A stretch of 5,190 bases of DNA. Origin: Acidobacteriaceae bacterium (GTDB lineage Bacteria; Acidobacteriota; Terriglobia; Terriglobales; Acidobacteriaceae). Position numbers and translations under genes: made by a program. Below the pieces are notes generated by a model that searched no databases, had not been told where the DNA came from, and saw only the letters and a program-made list of their open reading frames with translations. Positions 1 to 5,190 of the stretch are shown piece after piece. Every line of letters starts with the position of its first letter. The first letter of the stretch is position 1. The DNA lies in the NCBI GenBank assembly GCA_003135495.1, contig PLBX01000373.1:1-5190 (forward strand), read 5' to 3'.

Positions 1-601
1 AGCGACGCAGAAGTGTAATGGAAACTACCAGCACAAGAACCAGCAGACCCAACAAACCAAGCTCAATCATCGAAGAGTGAAAAATGCCGCTCGAGCCCTC
101 GGTCGCCCATGCACCTTCTTTGGTGAGAGTGGCTGCTTCCAGGGTAATTACCAGAATGCGGCGAATTGAGGCAATCAGTCCGACGATCAGAAAGGGTTCT
201 GTAACCAGAACATGGGAGCGAATGGAGATACGTACTGTATGCAGAATCTCCACCAGCATCAGCACAATGAGGAGTTGGTTCAATACCCTCAGAGTCTGGG
301 CTGCAACCGTCCAATGACTGAGACCGATCCACAGTATTTGGCCCGCGGTTGCGATGGTCACAAAGGCCGTGACAGCCAGCAACACCGCGAGAACGGAGTA
401 GATGACTATCTCGGTCTTGCCCAGATAGTAGTCAAAGTGGTGGCGTAATCTGTCCTCGACCATATCAGACTCAAGTTTGAAATCGAAATACGAATTGGTA
501 TCGCTGTGAAGGGGAGCGCAGACATAAGTGTCCGCGCTCCAAACCCCTTCTTTTCCCTTCTTTGCCGCCTCGGTAGCCTGTTTCAGAGCGTCCTCCAGCA
601 C
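1..601 (-). CDS. PsiE-family (phosphate-starvation-inducible E-like) inner-membrane protein, 3' end cut by window edge
   Basis: This reads as a small polytopic membrane protein of the PsiE family, whose biochemical role is unknown; the Escherichia coli member is induced by phosphate starvation. Counting from the in-frame ATG at 463, a charged head (DRLRHHFDYYLGKTE) is followed by four hydrophobic segments at about residues 19-44, 59-77, 89-110 and 131-152. The family's charged central elements are present: VEILHTVRISIRSH after helix 2 and IRRILVITLEA in helix 3. The frame is still open at the left edge, after ITLLRR, so only the last few residues should be missing. The start is uncertain. I use the GTG at 601, which leaves 20 bases after the preceding gene and adds 46 hydrophilic residues in an unbroken frame. 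The ATG at 463 would give a protein nearer the E. coli length (about 136 residues), and neither has a strong ribosome site. It is probably the last or a late gene of the BON-DUF3300 operon. Family assignment is confident; the start is not. Confidence 0.82.
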   Translation of the reverse strand, partial: MLEDALKQATEAAKKGKEGVWSADTYVCAPLHSDTNSYFDFKLESDMVEDRLRHHFDYYLGKTEIVIYSVLAVLLAVTAFVTIATAGQILWIGLSHWTVAAQTLRVLNQLLIVLMLVEILHTVRISIRSHVLVTEPFLIVGLIASIRRILVITLEAATLTKEGAWATEGSSGIFHSSMIELGLLGLLVLVLVVSITLLRR

Positions 602-620
602 TCTCTGCCCTGAAAGCAAG

Positions 621-1499
621 TTAGCGCGAGCGGTGATCGCGGTGTTCCTCCACGCGGGGGCGTCCTTCCCGCGCCGCCGTGCGCTCACGCTCAGTGCGCT
701 CGTGTAGCACGTGCCGTTCGGGAAGCCGCACTCCCACCCCGTATCGCCGGACCACGTAGGGATGAACATACTCGTGCCGGTTGATCCAGGTCCGCCGCCA
801 GGGTGCGTTGTTGATGATCACCACGTGCGAGCCCCAATCAAAGCGGCAATATCCCCAGCCCCACGGGCGAAAGAAATCCCCGATGGTCACGAAGAATCCA
901 AAGCGGATCACACCGCCGACCACGATTCCGGGCGCCGGCGGAAAGAAAACAATTGCCGGGTCATAGTAGGGCACCGGGATGAAGGCCGGATGCACGGGCA
1001 CGATCGTGATGTACGGCCCACCGCTGACGATGATCTGGGCGTTGCTCCGCAGATATCCGTAATCCCTGGCCTTCTTGCGCTCTCTTTGCACTGCATCCAT
1101 CACGTCCTGCTGCTGCGACAGAAATGCGTTGCCGAGATCGGTGGTCCAGTTCATGTCGTTGGCCATCATCTCCAGTACCGAGGGGAATGGCAGGAGCGCC
1201 TGCACGCTGGGATCCCACGGAAGATGATCCGCCTGGATCGCGTTGGCCAGGGCTTGCCCGGTAAGGTAGTGGTGCTGATCGGCCCAGCGCGCCGCATCCG
1301 GAATCTGGTCGGAATACGTCGCGGCCGCAAGCACCTGCGCCAGGAGAGAATCCGGATACAGAGCAATGCGCGCTACCAGCTTGTCGAGCTGCTCCGGCGT
1401 AAAGGACGGCGCAGGCGTGTCCTGCGCAAGACTAAGAACGGGAACCACCGCTAAAACCACCAGAACTGCCAGCATCAGAATTGCTTTTCTAGTCTGCAT
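621..1499 (-). CDS. Exported DUF3300 domain protein
   Basis: This is a 292-residue protein of the DUF3300 family, which has no established biochemical function. A signal peptide is clear: MQTRK, a hydrophobic run to about residue 22, and a likely cleavage after Ser-Leu-Ala at 25. No lipobox cysteine is present, so a soluble periplasmic or surface protein is expected. The family domain covers about residues 33-235. Its recognisable blocks are IALYPDSLLAQVLAAATY (46-63), WDPSVQALLPFPSVLEMM (95-112), the helical FLSQQQDVMDAVQRER (126-141) and FIPVPYYDPAIVF (173-185). The last 45 or so residues are rich in Arg, His and Glu and look disordered. An HEYVH pentapeptide sits at 242-246, just past the family domain; it matches a zinc-protease signature but is probably fortuitous. 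The start is fixed by AGGAGG five bases before the ATG. The gene lies 63 bases after the BON gene and 20 bases before the earliest PsiE start, so co-transcription is likely. Confidence 0.9.
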   Translation of the reverse strand: MQTRKAILMLAVLVVLAVVPVLSLAQDTPAPSFTPEQLDKLVARIALYPDSLLAQVLAAATYSDQIPDAARWADQHHYLTGQALANAIQADHLPWDPSVQALLPFPSVLEMMANDMNWTTDLGNAFLSQQQDVMDAVQRERKKARDYGYLRSNAQIIVSGGPYITIVPVHPAFIPVPYYDPAIVFFPPAPGIVVGGVIRFGFFVTIGDFFRPWGWGYCRFDWGSHVVIINNAPWRRTWINRHEYVHPYVVRRYGVGVRLPERHVLHERTERERTAAREGRPRVEEHRDHRSR

Positions 1500-1504
1500 A
1501 AAAT

Positions 1505-1510
1505 CCTCCT
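1505..1510 (-). promoter_or_regulatory. Ribosome binding site of the DUF3300 gene
   Basis: On the minus strand a perfect AGGAGG sits five bases before the ATG at 1499. This supports that start and shows the gene has its own strong translation signal within the presumed operon. Confidence 0.85.
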
Positions 1511-1562
1511 AAAATTAGGTCAACCATAAGGTCGACGAAAAATTGGGTAAACGAACCTTGAT

Positions 1563-2336
1563 TCATTGATTGGCTACCAGCAGGTGGTTCTCGACCGAGA
1601 ACACCCCGATTACCTCGCGCGCTCGCGTCTCGGCAATCTGCTTGTCCATCGCGCTATCCACAACCCCGTACAGCTTTACATTTCCGTTTTCAACCACAAT
1701 GCGGATGGGAGCCTGTGGATCCAGCGAATATTTCTGGAGCGCGGGATCATGGTAGATCGCCATTGCCGTGCGTACGCGCAACTCGTCATCAAATTCAGAG
1801 AGTGGCAGGACGTTAATTTCGTCCCTCACGTCACGCACGCCAGGAGTGTCCTCCACAATGCCGAGGGCGGAAGCCTTGTCCGGGTAACTTCTGGCCTCGC
1901 CGGCGATGGTTACGACGCCATCTTTCACAGCTACTTCGAAATTGTTGAATGTGATCCCGTAGCCAATGCGGTCATAGCGAAGCCGATTGGCAATGGTTTC
2001 ACGCAATTCTTGATCCGAAACCGGGACAATCGGTTGCACCGCGATGAAATCGCGCACGCCCTCAATTCCATGGTGCTTGCGCGCTAGACGCTCGGCGTCC
2101 ATCTTTTCGCGATAGGTCTCAACCGAGCCCTGCAGCAGTGCGACGCGATCGTCAACCACGACGGTGACATTGCGGAAATCCAAATGGTTGCTGAAATCTT
2201 GTTGTAGTTGCTGAGTAAGAACAGCGTCCTTACTCGCCGCCGCTGCGGTTCCTACATCGCTCCCCAGCGCGGAGCCAGAAATCCCCAGCAAGAACGCGAG
2301 TAGGAAGAACCAGAGAAATCGGTTCAGGGTCTTCAT
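1563..2336 (-). CDS. Exported protein with three BON domains
   Basis: The 257-residue product carries a signal peptide (MKTLNRF, then a hydrophobic core to about residue 19, likely cleavage after Ala-Leu-Gly at 25) and three consecutive BON domains at about residues 37-102, 107-176 and 183-254. Each repeat has the family's helix followed by strands around a conserved glycine: ALLQGSV (Gly70), VTIAGEA (Gly146) and VKLYGVV (Gly224). BON domains are found in OsmY, in secretins and in other envelope proteins, and are thought to bind phospholipid or membrane surfaces. The middle repeat shows the typical EDTPGVRDVRDEINV ending. Related periplasmic proteins such as OsmY respond to osmotic or stationary-phase stress; a similar role here is inference. 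The ATG at 2336 is chosen over a TTG six bases upstream because GGAGG lies seven bases before the ATG but only one base before the TTG. It is the first gene of the likely operon with DUF3300 and PsiE. Confidence 0.9.
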   Translation of the reverse strand: MKTLNRFLWFFLLAFLLGISGSALGSDVGTAAAASKDAVLTQQLQQDFSNHLDFRNVTVVVDDRVALLQGSVETYREKMDAERLARKHHGIEGVRDFIAVQPIVPVSDQELRETIANRLRYDRIGYGITFNNFEVAVKDGVVTIAGEARSYPDKASALGIVEDTPGVRDVRDEINVLPLSEFDDELRVRTAMAIYHDPALQKYSLDPQAPIRIVVENGNVKLYGVVDSAMDKQIAETRAREVIGVFSVENHLLVANQ

Positions 2337-2343
2337 ATTCAAA

Positions 2344-2348
2344 CCTCC
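2344..2348 (-). promoter_or_regulatory. Ribosome binding site deciding the BON gene start
   Basis: GGAGG on the minus strand is seven bases before the ATG at 2336, an ideal distance. The alternative in-frame TTG at 2342 would be one base from it and is therefore unlikely to be the start. Confidence 0.8.
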
Positions 2349-2377
2349 AGGCTAAGAAATTCCTCTTCTTGAGTTTC

Positions 2378-2404
2378 CAGGCAGGGGACCCTACCTGTTT
2401 TTTT
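2378..2404. promoter_or_regulatory. Hairpin-forming dyad with T tract in the leader of the BON gene
   Basis: On the plus strand, CAGGCAGGG and CCCTACCTG flank a two-base centre (GA) and are followed by seven T residues. Read on the plus strand this has the form of an intrinsic terminator with one C-A mismatch, although the only transcription it could end is antisense to the BON operon. In minus-strand RNA, which is the BON leader about 42 to 61 bases before the ATG, the mismatch becomes a U-G wobble, so a full nine-pair stem can form, preceded by an A run. It could be a leader structure, an operator, or an antisense terminator. The structure is visible; its role is inferred. Confidence 0.5.
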
Positions 2405-2504
2405 CGATTTGAATAGACGCACGGACAGCGGAAAAGGTTGCAATATCTTAGTTGCTTGATAGCAGATTTTATTAGTGTCTTAACATAATATCGCTGGGGC
2501 GTTC

Positions 2505-2533
2505 ATTATCTTTACAAGTTATTGATAATACAA
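2505..2533 (-). promoter_or_regulatory. Possible sigma-70-like promoter for the BON-DUF3300-PsiE operon
   Basis: On the minus strand, TTGTAT (2533-2528) and GATAAT (2510-2505) are separated by 17 bases in an AT-rich stretch that stands out from its GC-richer surroundings. The -10 box matches the consensus at five of six positions, the -35 box at only three. It would give a leader of about 160 bases containing the 2378-2397 hairpin. Other weak AT-rich matches exist nearer the gene, so this is one candidate only. Confidence 0.22.
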
Positions 2534-2782
2534 TAGGTAATCATCTTTCCCCTGCAACTACAGCCCAAATTTCTCCTGCAACTTCGAGCTGATCTCCACA
2601 GGCATCGGAACAAGAGGCACACACGCTGCCGGCTGGGCCAAGCGGCTGAGATTAGCGTTACCTGGCTAATCCATTGAAGCGGTTTGAGATCAGCGCTACT
2701 GTCTCTGTAAGCCCAAGAAAGAGATCTATCTGAATGTGACGAGGGCGAATGAGGTGTTGCAAACTGCTGTTCACTTGACGCT
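2534..2782. other. Gap with no convincing gene; holds a short open fragment
   Basis: No complete gene is supported here. On the minus strand 35 codons (2665 down to 2561, stop at 2558-2560) are open between two stops and end in a protein-like VEISSKLQEKFGL. This could be the tail of a decayed gene, but it is too short to call. A 37-base-period duplication lies at 2640-2699. The rest shows neither a ribosome site nor a recognisable protein in any frame. Together with the broken regulator end that follows, the stretch looks like decaying sequence. Confidence 0.4.
2640..2699. repeat. Imperfect tandem duplication with an internal palindrome
   Basis: AAGCGG-CTGAGATTAGCGTTAC (2640-2661) recurs as AAGCGG-TTTGAGATCAGCGCTAC (2677-2699) with two substitutions and one small length difference, a period of 37 bases. 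The first copy overlaps a perfect seven-base inverted repeat, GATTAGC (2650-2656) and GCTAATC (2665-2671), separated by eight bases. There are only two copies, so an iteron array is not supported. Binding-site duplication or chance slippage are both possible. Confidence 0.45.
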
Positions 2783-3025
2783 ATGAAGCCCACCCCATGG
2801 TCGATCATTCTTCGTAGGGTCACGACCGAAGGCCCTTACATCAATGAGCGGATGAGCGTTCGCGTTCTCACCGTTGTGGTGGTGGCGGCCGGAAGGGTCA
2901 GTAAATTTATGAATGGCTTCAGGAAGAAGGGCTTCGTCCGCTACAACGGCGGCTTGCAAATAAACGGCGCACTGATCGCCACCTTCCTGCAAAGTCGACC
3001 TCTGTCCGTTACGAGGAAAGCGTAG
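2783..3025 (+). pseudogene. Remnant of a Crp/Fnr-family regulator (C-terminal helix-turn-helix and wing)
   Basis: An 80-codon plus-strand frame contains, at residues 38-70 (about 2891-2992), GRVSKFMNGFRKKGFVRYNG followed by GLQINGALIATFLQ. I recognise this as the recognition helix and wing at the end of Crp/Fnr-type regulators of the acidobacterial style, where the intact form reads roughly GTTRSRVSFFMNRFRKLGF then hYNGGLxVxSSLLNVVLHD. The residues ahead of it are poorly conserved (LTVVVVAAG in place of LAEMVGTTRS), apparently with one residue lost. The usual VVLHD stop is replaced by a run-on tail. There is no ribosome site at the ATG at 2783, and no effector-binding beta-barrel is found upstream in any frame. 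It is therefore a decayed 3' fragment, on the opposite strand to all other genes here. A short functional DNA-binding peptide is a less likely reading. Confidence 0.6.
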
Positions 3026-3036
3026 ACCAAGCCGGG

Positions 3037-3092
3037 TAATAAAGGCGGGTGGCCCTTGACAGCGCCTTCTCTCTTATCGAGGGCCACCCGCC
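3037..3092 (-). terminator. Large GC-rich hairpin with T-rich tail, likely terminator of the M61 gene
   Basis: GGCGGGTGGCCCT (3044-3056) and its exact complement AGGGCCACCCGCC (3080-3092) form a perfect 13-base stem around a 23-base loop. On the minus strand the stem is followed by TTTATTA (3043-3037), giving an intrinsic-terminator layout about 100 bases beyond the peptidase stop. On the plus strand no T run follows. The loop is longer than usual for a terminator. As far as I recall, GGCGGGTGGCCC-type arms recur between genes in Acidobacteriota, so this may also be one copy of a dispersed repeat. Confidence 0.55.
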
Positions 3093-3102
3093 ACACTACA
3101 GA

Positions 3103-3121
3103 TCCCTCGCTTCGCTCGGGA
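3103..3121. repeat. REP-like short palindromic element
   Basis: TCCCTCGCTTCGCTCGGGA can fold as TCCC-GGGA and GC-GC pairs around a TTC loop with an internal TC/TC mismatch, the bulged-stem form seen in REP elements. From memory, GATCCCTCGC(T/G)(T/G)CGCTCGGGATGAC is a frequent intergenic repeat in acidobacterial genomes. Only one copy lies in this window, so its repetitive nature cannot be shown here. It sits 11 bases from the large hairpin. Confidence 0.45.
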
Positions 3122-3124
3122 TGA

Positions 3125-3192
3125 CAAGGCTAATAAAAGGCTTGGCAAGGCTAGCGAAATGGGCCCGCAAGCTTGTCGAAAGGCTTGCCTTT
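3125..3192. repeat. Cluster of short direct and inverted repeats at the peptidase stop codon
   Basis: CAAGGCTA occurs at 3125-3132 and again at 3146-3153. AAAGGCTTG occurs at 3136-3144 and at 3179-3187. AAAGGC (3179-3184) and GCCTTT (3187-3192) form a tight palindrome that runs into the stop codon of the M61 gene (3191-3193). These pieces link the gene end to the REP-like element and the large hairpin and look like a composite repeat region; some may contribute to transcript end formation. Confidence 0.4.
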
Positions 3193-5086
3193 ACTTTGCC
3201 CGATAAATTTCAGTCAGCAAATCCGGCTTCGACTCGTCCCGCACCAGATGCGGAAATTTCTCGCCGCCATGATAATCGAGCTTCACCACGCGGAAATAAT
3301 CCGTATTTTCCACGATCAGTTCAATCGGTGATGAACTGGTTTTTGAAGCGCGAATCGCATCTCGCCAAACCTCCGGTGAAAGTTTACGGCCATTCACGGC
3401 AATAATCTTCATGCCCGGACCGATGCCGGCTTTGGCCGCGATCATCCCTTCCACCGCATCCCGAATCACGCCATCGTTCCCAATCGACAGTCCCAGAGTG
3501 TAGCGCGCGTTCATGTTTTTCCCGTCCGCCCCCTCTGCGCGGTCCAATTCTGAAGGGAATTCATCGTACTTGAGCTTCCATCCGCTGCCTTCAATTCCGC
3601 CAAGCGGAGCCCCCGGGCCGTGGTTCGATAAACGCTCCGTCCAGAACGCCCGCCAGTCGTACGGCGCAATCTGATTTAGCGCATTCACAATATCGTCAAA
3701 ATTATAAGTTTTCACCGTCGGCGGACCGCTCGGCGCGCCATGAAACAATTTGCAAAAATCATCCAGCGATTTCGCGCCCTTCGTTTGTTGCCGAATGATA
3801 ACGTCGGCCCACAGCCAGTTGAGCACGTCTTCATCGTAGTAATCGAGAGGGCGCCGGTAATCGGACCAGGCATGCGGAGCGTCCTGCATACTCGGAACGC
3901 CGTCGGCAGTGTCCTGTAAATTGCGCCACACGCGCCCCGATCGATGATCCAACTCCGCCGCGATGATGGCTAACGAATCACGCGCCAATGACGCAGTTCG
4001 CTCCCCGCTGCGCGCCGATAGCACATCGCCCAAATACGAAGTCAGCCCTTCATAGACCCACAATAAATCTGTCTGCATCGGCTGCTCGTAATCAGGCGTC
4101 GCGAGATCCGCCGGACGCCGGTATTTTCCATTCCATGAATGCACATACTCATGAGGCAATAGTCCGGCTGTTTCTTTTCTCCCGTCCTCTTCGATCAACG
4201 AGCGCTCCTCGATACGGCTGTCATTCGATTCGTGATGCTCCAATCCAAAATGCGCGACATGATCGCTGAGCGTGAGCAAGAAGTGATAATCGCGATAATG
4301 CCGCGCGCCAAACAGAAGCCCAGCCTGCTTCACCAGATTGCGATAGTGTTCCCAAACTTCCGCAGGTGCATCAAGCGCCGCCGCACTGTCAGCCGCAAGA
4401 TCAAGCTCAGCCGGAGGATTCTCGCTGCTGAGCGGAACCACCTTGAAATATTCTCCCGCGAGCACCGGACCATCGACCAGCATCGTCAAAGACACCGGCG
4501 CAAAATGAATCTCGCTTCCAGCCTGATTGGAGACTTGCAGCGACGTGCCAAATTTCCAAACCGGAGGCAGTCTCAAACTGGCGTTGTAGGTGAGTTGGTC
4601 AGAACCGTAGCCAGCGGGATACAGCAGCAGCGCATTCCAACTGACGATGTATAACTTTTCCGTCGCCGAAAGCCCGGCGCTATATCCCGGTTCAAACGAT
4701 GCAGGCGAAGCGTAGTCGAGATTCGCCGTGACTTCGCTCGCGCCTTCCGGAACTTCCACGTGAAAAGTAAAACCGTCCAGCAGATCGCGGCGCCACTTCA
4801 ATGTCTTTCCGCCGGCAGTAAACTTCAGGCCAGTGAGATCGGTGATCGGCCCGGTAGGCCCGTGTTCGCCCGGGATCCATTTCGGATAATAAAGAGTGAG
4901 GCTTCCCGGCTTAGCGGGAATGCGAAGCTGCGCGTGAATCATCTTGCGCGGCGCGTCCGAAGCATCGACTGCAAGCGTGATGGCCGGTCCGTCAGCCGCA
5001 ACAACGGCATACGAACATAACAAAATAAAAGATAATAAAATAAATGCGAAACAAAGAAATTTCCCCACGCTCGTACGCGAGACCAT
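3191..5086 (-). CDS. Exported M61-family metallo-aminopeptidase with C-terminal PDZ domain
   Basis: The 631-residue product belongs to peptidase family M61, the glycyl aminopeptidases, zinc enzymes that remove N-terminal residues, often glycine or alanine. A signal peptide (MVSRTSVGKF, hydrophobic core, likely cleavage after Val-Val-Ala at 30) sends it to the periplasm. An N-terminal beta-rich domain spans about residues 33-220. The catalytic domain carries GLEHHES (281-287) and the zinc motif HEYVH (312-316) within HEYVHSWNGKYRRP: His312 and His316 are ligands, Glu313 is the catalytic base. WVYEGLTSYLGD follows, with Glu346 the expected third ligand. A PDZ domain lies at about 529-610, marked by GIGPGMKIIAVNGRKL. 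All key residues are present and the length is normal for the family, so the enzyme should be active. An in-frame ATG at 5128 is rejected because GGGAGG lies four bases before the ATG at 5086 and nothing comparable precedes 5128. It appears to be a single-gene unit. Confidence 0.93.
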   Translation of the reverse strand: MVSRTSVGKFLCFAFILLSFILLCSYAVVAADGPAITLAVDASDAPRKMIHAQLRIPAKPGSLTLYYPKWIPGEHGPTGPITDLTGLKFTAGGKTLKWRRDLLDGFTFHVEVPEGASEVTANLDYASPASFEPGYSAGLSATEKLYIVSWNALLLYPAGYGSDQLTYNASLRLPPVWKFGTSLQVSNQAGSEIHFAPVSLTMLVDGPVLAGEYFKVVPLSSENPPAELDLAADSAAALDAPAEVWEHYRNLVKQAGLLFGARHYRDYHFLLTLSDHVAHFGLEHHESNDSRIEERSLIEEDGRKETAGLLPHEYVHSWNGKYRRPADLATPDYEQPMQTDLLWVYEGLTSYLGDVLSARSGERTASLARDSLAIIAAELDHRSGRVWRNLQDTADGVPSMQDAPHAWSDYRRPLDYYDEDVLNWLWADVIIRQQTKGAKSLDDFCKLFHGAPSGPPTVKTYNFDDIVNALNQIAPYDWRAFWTERLSNHGPGAPLGGIEGSGWKLKYDEFPSELDRAEGADGKNMNARYTLGLSIGNDGVIRDAVEGMIAAKAGIGPGMKIIAVNGRKLSPEVWRDAIRASKTSSSPIELIVENTDYFRVVKLDYHGGEKFPHLVRDESKPDLLTEIYRAK

Positions 5087-5090
5087 TAAC

Positions 5091-5096
5091 CCTCCC
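5091..5096 (-). promoter_or_regulatory. Ribosome binding site deciding the M61 peptidase start
   Basis: GGGAGG on the minus strand lies four bases before the ATG at 5086. The alternative in-frame ATG at 5128 has no such site and would put 14 polar or charged residues in front of the signal peptide. Confidence 0.8.
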
Positions 5097-5172
5097 AATT
5101 TTCGATTAGGCACAAAGGCCCTTAGCATCCTAATACATCAGCCCACGAAAACCAGCGGGCAGCCTGTGATTT

Positions 5173-5190
5173 CCTTCGTGTACCTTCGTG
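5173..5190. repeat. Start of a short tandem repeat at the right edge
   Basis: CCTTCGTG occurs at 5173-5180 and 5183-5190 with a period of ten bases and is cut by the window end. From memory, tandem CCTT(C/T)GTG-type units occur widely between genes in several bacterial phyla, including Acidobacteriota. It lies upstream of the M61 gene, about 90 bases from its start. Confidence 0.4.

Noticed and set aside
711..1454. Long open frame of 247 codons on the plus strand opposite the DUF3300 gene
   Set aside because: It lies wholly antisense to a confident DUF3300 gene with signal peptide and ribosome site, and its Arg/His/Pro-rich product resembles no protein.
1566..2087. Open frame of 173 codons on the plus strand opposite the BON gene
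   Set aside because: It is the antisense shadow of three recognisable BON repeats and has no ribosome site or domain.
2505..2526. ATTATC and GATAAT inverted repeat in the AT-rich stretch as a regulator operator or replication element
   Set aside because: The arms are only six bases long in very AT-rich sequence, so chance is likely; it matches neither the Crp nor the Fnr consensus.
2512..2823. Minus-strand frame of 103 codons in the intergenic gap
   Set aside because: The product is Ser/Arg/Cys-rich with no recognisable domain, and no ribosome site precedes the ATG. Its right part overlaps the regulator remnant in the opposite direction.
2771..2992. Minus-strand frame of 73 codons opposite the Crp/Fnr remnant
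   Set aside because: The opposite strand has clear helix-turn-helix and wing similarity, so this frame is its shadow.
4232..4654. Plus-strand frame of 140 codons inside the M61 gene
   Set aside because: It is antisense to conserved M61 sequence, including the GLEHHES block, and is very rich in Arg and Gln with no domain.
5087..5128. Upstream ATG at 5128 as the peptidase start
   Set aside because: It lacks a properly spaced ribosome site and adds a charged stretch before an otherwise normal signal peptide; GGGAGG points to 5086.

Overview
The window looks like a chromosomal segment of a moderately GC-rich, Gram-negative soil-type bacterium, most plausibly an Acidobacteriota member. The assignment is an inference from four things: the gene mix (three-BON exported protein, DUF3300 protein, PsiE-type membrane protein, M61 peptidase with a PDZ domain); the style of a broken Crp/Fnr-type gene end; short GC-rich intergenic repeats of a kind I associate with that phylum; and good AGGAGG-type ribosome binding sites. 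No RNA gene, CRISPR array, insertion sequence or phage gene is visible.

Layout: all four intact or partial genes lie on the minus strand. Read in the direction of transcription, the right side carries an exported M61-family aminopeptidase (5086 to 3191). It is followed by a cluster of short palindromic repeats that includes a likely terminator (about 3037-3092) and a REP-like element (3103-3121). Next comes a gap of about 850 bases (2337-3190). It holds the degraded 3' end of a Crp/Fnr-type regulator on the plus strand (about 2783-3025), a 37-base imperfect tandem duplication, an AT-rich promoter-like stretch, and a strong hairpin in the leader of the next gene.

The left side is a likely operon. 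It runs from a secreted protein with three BON domains (2336 to 1563), through a DUF3300 protein (1499 to 621), to a PsiE-family four-helix membrane protein that runs off the left edge. The spacings are 63 bases and about 20 bases (or 157 bases if the later PsiE start is used). All three products should act in the envelope: two exported to the periplasm or outer layers and one in the inner membrane. An envelope-stress or starvation role is a reasonable inference from BON and PsiE families but is not shown by the sequence. The M61 peptidase is separated from this group by the repeat cluster and is probably an independent unit.

I see no convincing undescribed system. The items most worth following are the three-gene envelope module with its leader hairpin, the regulator remnant directly upstream of it, and an HEYVH pentapeptide in the DUF3300 protein that matches the zinc motif of the nearby peptidase.
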